Assembly: GCA_944472155.2 (NCBI GenBank)
Contig: OX235272.1
Coordinates: forward strand, 18,894,354 to 18,958,353
Source: Trichobilharzia szidati
Taxonomy: Eukaryota > Platyhelminthes > Trematoda > Strigeidida > Schistosomatidae
Reading direction: 5' to 3'
Length of the DNA stretch: 64,000 bases
The notes below the pieces were generated by a model, which worked only from the letters and a program-made list of their open reading frames with translations, was not told where the DNA came from and searched no databases. Numbering within the stretch: the first letter of the stretch is position 1; each line of letters begins with the position of its first letter. A program made the translations under genes and the position numbers. Of the stretch, positions 43,920 through 54,114 are shown piece after piece.

Positions 43920-44638
43920 AAGTTAAAAAAAAAATATGTAAAACAGATGACTGTAGATCGTGGTGTTCTGAGATCCGTTCTTGTTATTGATTGCTTTCCT
44001 TAATCTACCCCTAAATCTTACTTCACCCAACTGGCCATTCATCCTGTGTAACTTCTCTACAACACCTACCCACCCCCAGCAAATTCATATTTTAGTAACT
44101 CCACTTAATCCACTGTTTAAACAGCAATCAAACAGTCAGTCATCCTAGAACTCTTTGAGAACAGAAAAACTCTTTAGAGCAGAAGGGATAATATGATTTG
44201 GTCATGTTACCTGTAATTCTAATCAATTACTGATGGTGTTGGTTGATATAGTTTAACTACGTCTGTCAAGGAACTTAGCCCTAAGTTCCTATTGTAATGA
44301 AGACGTAGGCGATTGAACCAATAAATACTATGTATGTCCTTCAACTTTAAATCCAAAACACCAGTATTCCTTGAACAAAATTATATTGTTTGGCAATTAA
44401 AGTGAAGACAACTACAAAGTCTACAAACAAATGTTAAGTACAAATGAAGTTATAAAGTACTTTTATTCGTATTTGTTCAAGTCTTCATTCAACTTGCAAG
44501 CGATCGTACCATCCGCGCCTTTGAGTCGCCCACCAATGGCAGCCAGTTCCAATAAACAAACGTTCAATGTTCACGTCCATTGACAACGTCTTTGTCTCTT
44601 TGACGTTATTTTTAGATTATGGGGTTTGTTTTGGTTTG
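43920..44638. other. Unassigned sequence
   Basis: No feature recognised. Confidence 0.4.
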
Positions 44639-44639
44639 G

Positions 44640-44920
44640 ATTAGTTCAATTTCAATTGTAAGATTTCATCACGAACCAACATCAGTTATAGAGATCACTG
44701 AAAACCAAGGAGTATTGGAAAGCTATTTCGTAATTGCTTGGGACTCTTCAATAGTGCACATCCATGATTACAAGACCAAGCCCGCTGACCACTGAAACAT
44801 TTTGGTCGGAATCCAGTGATCCATGAATTCTGAGTTTGTCAGCTCGTGACATAGTGCCACCTCGACCAATGTTTTCAATGACCTGAAGCTGTAGTGAGAA
44901 GTCATGAGCAGTGAGGTTCA
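44640..44920 (-). repeat. SINE-1 copy, diverged
   Basis: SINE-1 landmarks on the minus strand in order: 'tgatgttggttcgtgatgaaatc', a mutated core ('acgaaatagctttcc'), and the leader 'gcagaa'-like and 'gacatag' blocks. It faces the next copy. Confidence 0.6.
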
Positions 44921-44989
44921 CCACGTCAGGGTGAAGTAGGCGCACACCGAAGCCATTCGTTGAAGGTAGCATTATATCACGGATCAATG

Positions 44990-45135
44990 AATTTCATTAG
45001 TCAACCAGCTTGGTCTCGTAACATCTGTTGGTTCCGGGTTCGACTCCGAGCAGGTTTGTGGGTGCACACTGATGAAGAGTCAGTTACAAACTGGGACGAA
45101 ACAGCTGTCCAGTACGACACTGTTGGTTTTTTGTT
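44990..45135 (+). repeat. SINE-1 copy, 3' truncated
   Basis: B box 'gggttcgactccg', 'ctgatgaagagtcagttacaaactgggacgaaacagctgtcc': the stem II loop is longer than in other copies. Confidence 0.7.
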
Positions 45136-45549
45136 CTCGGCGAAATCTAATAATTAAAATTAAACTACTTTTTTTTATTGATTTTACTTTTTATGAGTTA
45201 TTCTTTTTGGAAGGTGTACACAACTTCACCTGGCCAGCCATTTTTATTGCAACTCTTATTTGTATAAACAACTAGGCATGTCTAAAACGTAAGCAGCTTG
45301 TAATTTCGTCAACGTACATAAGCTCTCTAAGCAAATATATAGAAAATCAATATGGACTTATTTTTCTGCATTATGATTGGTCGATATATATATACATATA
45401 TATTCATGTGCATAGGTAATAAACCTATGGCTAATTGAAATAGCTATTTTGAGCCTTACATTTTCTCACTAATATTATTTACACACTGTTTGTGTCTTGT
45501 AAGGTCAACTATGCCTCCTTTAGTATACTATTATTATTACTATTATTAA

Positions 45550-46890
45550 TATTCCATATCAGATAAGTTCATAAGTATAAAACTTGGGCACTGTGGTAGA
45601 GTATAACTCCATTATGGACAAGATATAGTTATATATATATAGATATTTAGACTTTAATTCATCTCATCCATTATCTATCTGTAAAGGCAGGCTTAGTTAA
45701 GTGTCTGACGCACCGAGCCATATCACTAAGTAGCACAAAAAACACCTAAATGACGAAATAAAACAGATTGAAGAAGAAGCGTTGGTGTTGAATAACTATC
45801 CTATAAAATTCATTAGGAAGATCAGTAAAGGCCAAAAACAAAACAAAAATAATTGTGGAACTAGTTTTGATAACATAAATAAGAGAGAATATAAGTCATC
45901 TACAGTTATACCATATAAGAAGGGGACATCTGAGGCCCTACGTAGGATTCTTAATAAAGCAGGAATTAGGGTGGCATTTAAACCTACAAACTCACTCAGG
46001 GACAAGCTCTGTAGGTTAAAGGAACCTGTCGGTTGACCCAATTAGACAAAATAATATAATTTACAAAATACCCTGCAATGACTGTGAGTTAGGCCAACTA
46101 CATAAGTCAAACTAGTAGGTCAGGGGTAGTCAGATTATCAGAACATAAGAATTTATCTAAGGTTAGAATGGTTGACCCTGAAAAGATAAGTAATTTAGAA
46201 AAAAGCTCAGCAATTGCACTTCACGCATTAACAAACAACCACACAATAGGGTGGGTGGGATAGGGTTAAAATTCTAAAGAGTAACATAGGTAGGTGGAGA
46301 GAGAGGTTGATTACGGAATCCTTGTTCATTGAGTCTACACCCAACACATGCAACAGAAATGACTCAATGCAAATACAAGAAATATGGAAGATATTATTAC
46401 CGCCGGTCAGTCAAATCAGAAGAGGATGATAAATAATCTTAAAATTCTATTTCAATTCAAGCAAATCACAACATCCTAAGAAGAAACTTATTATGACTAT
46501 AAAAACACTCGTTTTATTTCCCATCTAACCGTAATTGATCAATAACACTCGTATTATTATTTCTGAATGTACATATTGATTTTTAATCCAATATCTCATC
46601 GATTCGACACGTGTATATAAATGAGAGAAAAAAAGTTGTGTGAGTAGCTTGATATGATTATGAGCAATGGTTTATGCTCGAAACGTCATCAGTTAATTTT
46701 ACTGTACAACACTGTGTGATTTATCAAAATAAAATCTTATACATAATGGAGTTATACTCTACCACAGTGTCCAAGTTTTATACTTATATGGATAAGATTT
46801 TATTTTGATAAATCACACAGTGTTGTACAGTAATATTTACTGATGATGACGTTTCAAGCACAAATAATTGCTCATAATCATAAAAATGGA
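45550..46890 (+). mobile_element. Penelope-like element (PLE-2) with inverted terminal repeats
   Basis: The coding part (45720-46430) gives NNYPIKFIRKI, STVIPYKKGTSEALRRILNKAG, then a broken GIY-YIG region (SEHKN-like, WRERLITESLFIES). Terminal repeat pieces lie on both sides in opposite orientation: 45574-45615 is the reverse complement of 46743-46784 with one mismatch. A larger palindrome occupies 46655-46885. Confidence 0.82.
46655..46885. repeat. Palindrome in PLE terminal repeat
   Basis: Arms 46702-46740 and 46792-46830 are perfect reverse complements (39 bp). Similarity continues outward for about 45 bp on each side ('gattatgagcaat', 'cgaaacgtcatcag'). Confidence 0.9.
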
Positions 46891-46964
46891 TTCACACGAC
46901 TTCATAATGTGCTTGATGTGGTTCACGACCCTTACTTTCCACTTAACTATATTTCTTTTGGTGT

Positions 46965-47265
46965 TCCAAAAGATGCGAACGCACAAGTGACCTGGGGCCG
47001 GGCCGACCAACCATGAAAATCAGTGATTTTACATTAAAAAATAACGTTTATTTACAAGGATATGCATGAAAACACATTGAACAGGGTATCTTCCTCTGAC
47101 ATCACTTAAAAATATGTCCCACTTATAATGAGGAGTGCATGTATTCCCCGAGGTGACATAAGGTCAGCTTTTTTTGTCTGACCCGTTTATCGCTTTTATC
47201 CTGTGGAGAAGTTTAACAATAGCGTCCCAGGAGTGCGAACGTTCCAGTGACCTTGAACGCATGCT
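46965..47265 (-). repeat. Unclassified short dispersed element, copy 1
   Basis: The reverse complement shares blocks with 48470-48750: 'ggataaaagcgataaacgggtcag', 'aagataccctgttcaatgtgttttcatgca', 'tgcgttcgcatc'. No coding capacity. Probably a non-autonomous element. Confidence 0.65.
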
Positions 47266-47299
47266 AGTCATTGGCCAACAGCTGAAATATCAACACAAT

Positions 47300-48165
47300 T
47301 CACCAGCTAAGCAACAAATTTAGCCCAGATCACCCAGACGATATAGTCCTTCTGGGTGAGGACGCTGACAATATGCAGAGTCTTCTGAACACCTTGAGTT
47401 GCAATCTTCGTGTGTTTGGTATGCGATTCACCCCTGTAAAATGTAAGATGATGCTGCAGGATTGGACTACACCGACCCCTAGATTAGAAATAGGAAGTGA
47501 AGTGGTAGAGCACGTTGACCAGTTTACGCCGTCTCTGGCGTAAAGATTAGCTGTCTTCAATCATAGGTGTCTGCGTTCCATCTCCCGTGTGAAGTGGTAT
47601 AATAAGGTGAGCAATATTGAGGTTAGGCGTCGGTCGAGTGATAGGTAAGGCGGGGAAATCAATAGAAGAGACTGTGAAATTACATCGACTGAGATGGTTA
47701 GGATATGTATTAGGCATGCCTAGTCATCGCCTTCCTCGACAACCGGCAATGTTAGCTGACATAGGGACAGGCTGGAAAAGAGCTAGTGGCGGTTAAACCA
47801 AAACATGGCACCAGTCAATGAAATCTACAACAGTTAGTCTAAGCCACGTAGGAAGATGTAGACTTCCTGACTAGTTGGGGTCCCCGGGACGGTAAAAACC
47901 AATGGTTGGAAACAATTGGTGACATGTCTCAAAATCGTTCTCAGTGGTTGGCGCAGATGCATCCACTCCTTGTGACTCATGATTTCCAATGAAACTGTTT
48001 TGTTCTTCGTTATTACTATTCCTTTGTCTCACACCTCTGTTTACTGTCTGTATTATGCATTTCTCCTATTTTCTCCTCTTCCTTTGTGTGCTACATGGAG
48101 TGTGGCAACTTGAACTGCCGCACATATGTGCAAAGTTCTAGGTCGAAAACAGACAGACAGATAGA
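47300..48165 (+). mobile_element. Non-LTR retrotransposon family D, internally deleted
   Basis: Starts in the reverse transcriptase at DDIVLLGEDADNMQSLL (catalytic region), then MRFTPVKCKMMLQDW and IGSEVVEHVDQF. It jumps near 47545 to CLRSISRVKWYNKVS and LHRLRWLGYVLGMPSHRLP, and ends 'tggcaacttgaactgccgcac'. About 100 or more codons are missing between the two parts compared with the usual protein order. Confidence 0.78.
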
Positions 48166-48197
48166 TCACGTTTTTAGGTACTGTTTCGACAATGTGT

Positions 48198-48355
48198 TAA
48201 TAGCTTGTTTGGATTAGGCTTAAGGTTAAGATAAGTATTGGGGTTAGGTTTAGGATCAGGGTTAAAAGTAGCACTAGGTTTAGGATTACGGTTTGGATGA
48301 GGGTTATGATTAGGGTCAGGATTTAGGTTAGGGTTACTATTAGGGATAGATTTAT
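48198..48355. repeat. Degenerate telomere-like tract
   Basis: Repeated GGTTAGG, GGTTTAGG and GGGTTA units with a roughly 6-bp period ('ggggttaggtttagg', 'ggttagggttactattaggg'), encoding an Asn-Pro repeat on the other strand. Telomeric TTAGGG repeats are usual in flatworms. Confidence 0.7.
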
Positions 48356-48369
48356 AGTTAATGTTATTT

Positions 48370-48866
48370 AATTTAATTTGTTTTCTTATCCACATTTTCT
48401 TAGTAAATGGTTGTCGATGCTCTTACTGTAAACCATAGTAATTCAACTGAGGGCTTTGGGGAAGACTGCACAACAGGATAAAAGCGATAAACGGGTCAGA
48501 AAAATAGCTGACCTTAAGTCACCTCGGTGAATACATGTACAGAAACTGGTCTAACTTAAATGCTGACACTCTTCATTATAACTTGGACGTATTTTTAAGT
48601 CATGTCAGAGAAAGATACCCTGTTCAATGTGTTTTCATGCATTTACTTGTAAATATACGTCATTTTTTGTGTAAAAATTCCCCATTTTTATGATTGGTCG
48701 GCTGAAGGTCACTCGTGCGTTCGCATCCTTGGGACGCTATTGTTGAACTTTGCCTATCCTGTTTTGAAGTCTTCCCCAAAGGCCCTTGGTTGAATTATTA
48801 TAGCTTCCAGTAAGAGGATCAATGGCTACTTACTGAGAAAATGTGGATAATAAAACAAATTAAAAC
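48370..48866. repeat. Unclassified ~0.5 kb element with long terminal inverted repeats, copy 2
   Basis: The left arm (48370-48482) and the right arm (48757-48866) are reverse complements with gaps. Shared blocks are 'ttatccacattttct', 'ctcttactg', 'taattcaac', 'tttggggaagact' and 'aacaggata'. The interior matches copy 1. The size and ends suggest a MITE-like non-autonomous DNA transposon. No target duplication was seen. Confidence 0.65.
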
Positions 48867-48899
48867 TTCTCCTTACTTTATAATACCCACTCTAAGCTA

Positions 48900-49076
48900 T
48901 CCTCTTGTGTGATTACATGCAAATGAATGCATTACAATGGCCAAGCCTTTTTTCTAGATTATTTAACTTAGCAGGATCAATCATTCTAGGTCTAGATAAA
49001 TTTCTATGTGCCGATAATCTAAATGACTCCGGTCTATTAGTTTGATCTATGTGATTGACTCCACAAGCGTCGGTGG
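48900..49076 (-). mobile_element. Penelope-like element (PLE-2), nuclease part
   Basis: The minus strand reads HIDQTNRPESFRLSAHRNLSRPRM (GIY-YIG second half) and ends near 48900. It continues upstream beyond an inserted SINE-2 (49077-49305) and an inserted RTE (49532-50542). Confidence 0.8.
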
Positions 49077-49305
49077 TATAGCGGTTACGACGCTCGCCGA
49101 CCAAGTACATGGTCCGGGGTTCGATCCCCGGCCACTAGACACACTCCTTTACCTCGCTGAGCCAGAAATAATGCTTGTGAAGAGGAAAGGTTGGGCATGA
49201 GGCTAGCAACCCCATCCTGTAAAATAAACACTGCTACAGAAACTTCAAGCCACTAGCTTGAAGCCCTATGTTTCATTGAGAACGTGAAGAAAAAAAAATT
49301 GACGC
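49077..49305 (+). repeat. SINE-2, complete copy
   Basis: The head 'tggtatagcggttacgacgc' (A-box-like) and perfect B box 'ggttcgatccc' are followed by the body 'cctttacctcgctgagccag ... gaggctagcaaccccatcc'. The tail 'cttgaagccctatgtttcattg' and an A-rich end finish it. Flanks 'attgactccaca' and 'attgacgccaca' form a target duplication with one mismatch. Confidence 0.85.
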
Positions 49306-49531
49306 CACAGCTATTATATGATATTTGGTATATCATATAATTTTTCTTAATTGAATCTATTGGTTCCTTAAACCGACAAATTTAGTGTTTGAATGAGTTG
49401 GTTGGTTTATATGTCACCCTAATTCTAGCCTCATTAAGAATCCGACGTAAGGCTTCTGATGTTCCTTCTCTGAGCATGGTAGTACAATTGAGACTTTAAG
49501 TCCCTTATTATTTATATTACCTTCATTATTC
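49306..49531 (-). mobile_element. Penelope-like element (PLE-2), linker part
   Basis: Minus strand: SNNEGNINNKGLKVSIV and EHQKPYVGFLMRL equal the linker before the nuclease in the PLE copies at 31.7 and 45.9 kb. Bounded by SINE-2 on one side and RTE-A on the other. Confidence 0.75.
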
Positions 49532-50542
49532 GAAATAAAGACGGGAGTAAGACAAGACTGCCTACTATCCCCAATGATTTTCCTGATTGCAGTAGATTGG
49601 ATAATGCTAAACAGCGGGCAATGAGGAAACAGGCATAAAATGGACTCACACGAAAAACTTGGAGGATCTGGACTTCGCCGATGATATATGTCTGATTTCC
49701 CACAAACTGGAAGATATGCAAGTGAAAAGCAACAAGTTGGCAGAAGAAGCATCAAAGATAGGACTTCAGGTGAACATAGAAAAAACAGAAGTGATGAAGA
49801 TTCCTGGCCAACACCACCAACAGCAACAACAACAACAGACAACAATCAGCATAAATGGAAGGAAACTGAAAGAAACAACCTCCTTTACCTACACCTACCT
49901 GGGAAGCATCGTTTCAACTACAGGAGAACGGAACTGACGAGGATATCAAAGCAAGAATCGGAAAAGCAAGACAAGCTTTCACTACTCTCAAGTCTGTGTG
50001 CAGGAGGTCAACAGCACTCAGCATCAAAACGAACATAAGATCCGGATTTTCAACTCCAATGTGAAGTCAGTCAGTGCTACTATACGGATCAGAGACTTGG
50101 CCAGTGCGTCATAAAGAGCATTTCAAACAAACTACAGACCTTCATCAACAGTTGTCTTCGCTCAATACTACTCAAGATCAGATGGCCGGCCAGAAAAGAT
50201 CAGCAACAGAGATCTCTGGAATGAGCGAACCAACTCAGCAGGAACCGATTGTGAAACAAATATGCAGGAAGAAATGGAGGTGGATTGGTGGCCATACTCT
50301 GAGGAAACCATCAAGTGACATCACTAGACAAGCCATTGCTCGAGTGGAACCCGAAAGGGAAGCGGCGAGTTGGTCGTCAGTGCAAGGGTGGGTGACTTGG
50401 AGGAGGTGATGTGAAGAGGAGATGAAAGCGTGTGGGCAGACTTGGAGTCAGGTGAAGACTGTAGCAGAGAACCGAACGCAATGGAGACGCACGGCTGAAG
50501 CCCTATGTTCCTCTAGGAATTAAAGGAAATAATAATAATACT
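49532..50542 (+). mobile_element. RTE-A copy inserted in PLE-2
   Basis: Starts in the reverse transcriptase (KTGVRQDCLLSPMIFLIAVDWI), has an intact FADDICLISH, polyglutamine codons near 49820, and the usual tail. The open stretch 49659-49937 keeps the catalytic frame. TTCATTATTC flanks both ends (49522-49531, 50543-50552). Confidence 0.9.
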
Positions 50543-50695
50543 TTCATTATTCATATTCCTGCTCTTATTTTTCTTATGGATTCTCATACATTTCTAAATA
50601 AATTTCTGGTGCGTAGTTATTCACTGCTAATATTTCCTGTATTTGTTCTATTTCATTACTTAAATCTCCTGACTTAATAGTCTCTCTGTCTGTTT
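50543..50695 (-). mobile_element. Penelope-like element (PLE-2), thumb part
   Basis: The minus-strand LSNEIEQIQEILAVNNYAPEIY parallels the 'hEIxxIxExLxLNNYP' region of other PLE-2 copies and precedes, in order, the parts at 49531 and 49076. Confidence 0.75.
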
Positions 50696-51055
50696 TCGAC
50701 ATAGAACTTTGCACATATGTGCGGCAGTTCAAGTCGCCACACTCCTTCTCGTGTTTGTGCCTCCCGAGCACCACTTAGTCTACGCAATATTATTGAGCCT
50801 AGGAATTTAGATACTATATTAGTCAAGCTAATCCCTCTGTGATTATCACAGGAAGACTTATCTCCCTTCTTGTATATCGGGATGATCAGTGACTTACATC
50901 AACCCGATGGGACTTCCTCTGATTCCCAGACTCTGCCTAGAACCTCAGTTAATGCAGACAGTAAACTGTCTCCACCGTACTTAAATACCTCTGGAGTCAT
51001 TCCATCAGGTCCTGCTACTTTGCCCTGTTTCAGATTAGTGACAGCTTTAGTAACC
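50696..51055 (-). mobile_element. Non-LTR family D, internal deletion copy
   Basis: Minus strand: AVTNLKQGKVAGPDGMTPEVFKYG, then [23 protein letters not shown] (reverse transcriptase fingers). It then jumps directly to the element's 3' terminus 'tggcgacttgaactgccgcacatatg'. Confidence 0.75.
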
Positions 51056-51632
51056 TACTTGTTTCACAATCGGTTCCTGCTGTGTTGGTTCGCTCATTGC
51101 CAGAGATCCCTCTCTGTTGCTGATCTTTTCTGGCCGGCCGGCCATCTGATCTTGAGCGAAGTATTGAGCGAAGACAGCTATTGATGAAGGTCTGTAGTTT
51201 GTTTGAGGTGCTCTTTATGACGCACTGGCCAAGTCTCTGATCCATCCGTATCGTGAGTAGCACTGACTGACTTCACATTGGAGTTGGAAATCCGAATCTT
51301 ATCTTCGTTTTGATGCTGAGTGTTGTTGACCTCCTGCACACAGACTTGAGAGTAGTGAAAGCTTGTCTTGCTTTTCTGATTCTTGCTATGATATCCTCGT
51401 CAGTTCCGTTCTCCTGTAGTTGAAACGATGCTTTCCAGGTAGGTGAGTAGGTAAAAGAGGTTGTTTCTTTCAGTTTCCTCCCATTTATGCTGATTGTTGT
51501 CTGTTGTTGTTGTTTTTGTTGTTGCTGTTGTTGTTGTTGTCCAGGAATCTTCATAACTTCTGTTTTCTCTATGTTCACTTGAAGTGCTTCCCATCTTTGG
51601 TGCTTCTTCTGCCAACTTGTTGCTTTTCGATA
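51056..51632 (-). mobile_element. RTE-A internal fragment
   Basis: Contains the frame 51578-51273 (EKTEVMKIPGQ plus polyglutamine, INGRKLKETTSF, KARQAFTTLKSVCR) but neither tail nor catalytic motif. Probably left behind by rearrangement. Confidence 0.8.
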
Positions 51633-51634
51633 GA

Positions 51635-51840
51635 TGGGGGATTAGATTCTGCCAGATTACCTGAATTTATCAGACACCTCGCCTCGTAATCTAAAGGTCG
51701 TGGATTCAATCCCCGATGGGTTCATAAATGCGTAGTTTTGAAGAGTTCTGAATAAGGACGAAACAGCTTTCTAGTACTCCATGGTTTTCAATGGTCCTTT
51801 AAGTGATACCAATCAGGGATCAAAACTGAGATGATCTACA
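51635..51840 (+). repeat. SINE-1 copy, diverged
   Basis: 'cctcgcctcgtaatctaaaggtcgtggattcaatcccc' is the tRNA-like part. The core is mutated ('ttgaagagttctgaataaggacgaaacagc'). Confidence 0.65.
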
Positions 51841-51844
51841 CTGT

Positions 51845-52530
51845 TGTTTCAGTATGTATTACTGCTAAGGATGCATTCTGGTGGTATGTAGTGAGATGTT
51901 TGGGGTTATTCGGGTGAATAGGAAAACAATAAGCGAATTTAACGTTAGAAAAAATTCAGGGCAACAAAAACACTATAGATAGTAAGAAAGAGAACAAAGG
52001 AAGTGGGTGAAGAAAACTGAAGCTAGTAGAACAAGTCGAATATTTTGTGCAATTTGGACACCTTTTTAAGTCAAGGTTTTATATACATATTATCAGTACT
52101 GAGCACAATTCGAATAACTAAATCCTTTAATATGTTCCCATTGTTTCCAGAGTAACAAAGTTTCATTCCACAAATGAACAAATAGATCTGTCAGGGAAGA
52201 GCAGAAGAAATAATATAGCTACGTAACTCTCTCTCTCTCCCAAGGTTCACAATGAATTTATGCTTCGCGGTTGAAAGTAACTGGCACGAATCCACTGACC
52301 TTAGTTTCGTGGATGTTAGCACTCATCTTCAGGATGTATCTGCAGCCACTGAAGAATTGTACTGCCTCTAAGATTCAAATCTGCGTCAATTAGTACTGGA
52401 ACCAAACATACAGAGACTGCAGCTGAGCTTTTCAGACTCTGAGCCCACCTTACTGAAGAGTACTTATGAACAAACAACTTAGGTCGTCACCTCCCTGTCA
52501 CTTGCTTCCAATCATCTTGGAGACAGTTAC
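51845..52530. other. Unassigned sequence
   Basis: No feature recognised apart from a short CT run near 52230. Confidence 0.4.
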
Positions 52531-52531
52531 A

Positions 52532-53819
52532 TTGTAATTAATAGTGTTCTCTGAGCTGGTTGGTTTAGTTGCGAAGCTTTCGTCGTCCCCCTGCTGGACA
52601 ACATTCCCCTTCAGCGCAATATTTAGCATAAAGTGAAATGATTTAAATTTCTTCATGAGTGGTGATAGAATTGCGTCCGTCTCCCAGTAACCATCTTTAC
52701 ATATGTATTGACCATTTTCTATTGACTTGGATTTTAAACTTTCTCGTCACCTGATTTACTTTTTATTTATTTAGTTGGTATATTTCGTCTATATTAACGT
52801 GTTTGTTAATTGCAAATTCACAAGAGAAGAAGAATTTGATAACAAAATCCCATTTTTAGATGTCTTAATCAGGAGAACCAATACAGGAGATTTAGAAACA
52901 CAGTTATATGGAAAATCAACGTACACAGATCAAATACTCAACTATACTAGCAATAATCCAATTACTCACAAACGAAACTGTGTGCAGACATCGTTTAAAA
53001 GAGTTCGAACACACTGTAGCACTCCAGAATTGAAAAGAATGGAAGAAAAGTACCTACAAACGGTATTTAAAAAGAATGGTTATCCACAAAATTTCATCAA
53101 AAAGTGTTTAAAATCGAATCAAAACACCAACAAAGAACCATCATCAAAGACCACAAGAAAATTCATCCTACCATACATGAGAAATATCTCTGAAATAACA
53201 GCTAGAATACTGAAACCGTTTGATATAGATATAGCACACAAGCCAGTCAAATCGCTTAATTCGATATTATGCAAACCGAAAGATCCAACAGAAAAAAGGA
53301 TAAAATGAATTGTATGAACTGTAACAAGCATTACATCGGCCAAAGTTAGGGGTCCCCTTCGAATCAGAATCCAAGAACACAAATCAGCCGTGAAAAGACA
53401 CGATATGTATTCTTTAGTATCAATGCATATAGACAATTATGGTCATCAATTTAGATTGGGATAATGTCAAAATCTTAGACAGAGGAAACACTAAAAGTGC
53501 AGTCAGGGAATTCCTAGAAGCCTGGTACTCAAACGAAAATGCAATTAACAAACACGTTAATATAGACGAAATATACCAACTAAATAAATAAAAAGTAAAT
53601 CAGGTGACGAGAAAGTTTAAAATCCAAGTCAATAGAAAATGGTCAATACATATGTAAAGATGGTTACCGGGAGACGGACGCAATTATATCACTCATGAAG
53701 AAATTTAAATCATTTCACTTTATGCTAAATATTGCGCTGAAGGGGGATGTTGTCCAGTAGGGGGACGACGAAAGCTTCGCAACTAAACCAACCAGCTCAG
53801 AGAACACTATTAATTGCAA
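52532..53819 (+). mobile_element. Penelope-like element (PLE-3) with ~280 bp inverted terminal repeats
   Basis: Arms 52532-52818 and 53541-53819 are nearly identical reverse complements. Between them lies the end of the reverse transcriptase and a GIY-YIG remnant (CMNCNKHYIGQS near 53310, then frameshifts). This is a compact, 5'-truncated PLE with inverted long terminal repeats, an arrangement known for PLEs. Confidence 0.88.
52775..53308 (+). pseudogene. PLE-3 reverse transcriptase C-terminus
   Basis: A 177-codon open frame; the first ~20 codons come from the inverted repeat. Then EEEFDNKIPFLDVLIRRTNTG (RT motif region), STYTDQILNYTSNNP, KKNGYPQNFIKKCLK, and the linker FILPYMRNISEITARILK. 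It ends just before the nuclease, with a TGA at 53306. Confidence 0.85.
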
Positions 53820-53854
53820 ATCATCCACCTGAGCTACAAATCTTCTCTATTATT

Positions 53855-54110
53855 TCAGGATTTTCATCATGAGCTGACATTGGTTAAAGAACCATTGGAA
53901 AACCTGGGAGTACTGGACAGCTGTTTCGTCCTAGTTTGGGACTCTTCACAGTACGCACCCACCGGGGTTCGAACCCAGGACCTTCTGGTTACAAGGCGAG
54001 CTCGTATACCATTGAGCCACTGGGACCCGATACAATGGCCCATGAATTCTTACTTCTGTCAATTCACACCCGACCTGCTGCACCCTACTGGTCACGACTT
54101 CTCTATTATT
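53855..54110 (-). repeat. SINE-1, well preserved
   Basis: The minus strand has B box 'ggttcgaacccc', 'ctgtgaagagtcccaaactaggacgaaacagctgtccag' (the core lost one base pair of CTGATGA), and the 3' region to 'gatgaaaatcc'. Confidence 0.82.
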
Positions 54111-54114
54111 TCAC

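Noticed and set aside
46655..46720. Hammerhead in the PLE-2 terminal repeat
   Set aside because: CTGATGA occurs on the minus strand, but no GAAA follows a pairable stem II at the right place.
48174..48395. Asn-Pro repeat protein
   Set aside because: The frame is the translation of the telomere-like tract, without a plausible start or context.
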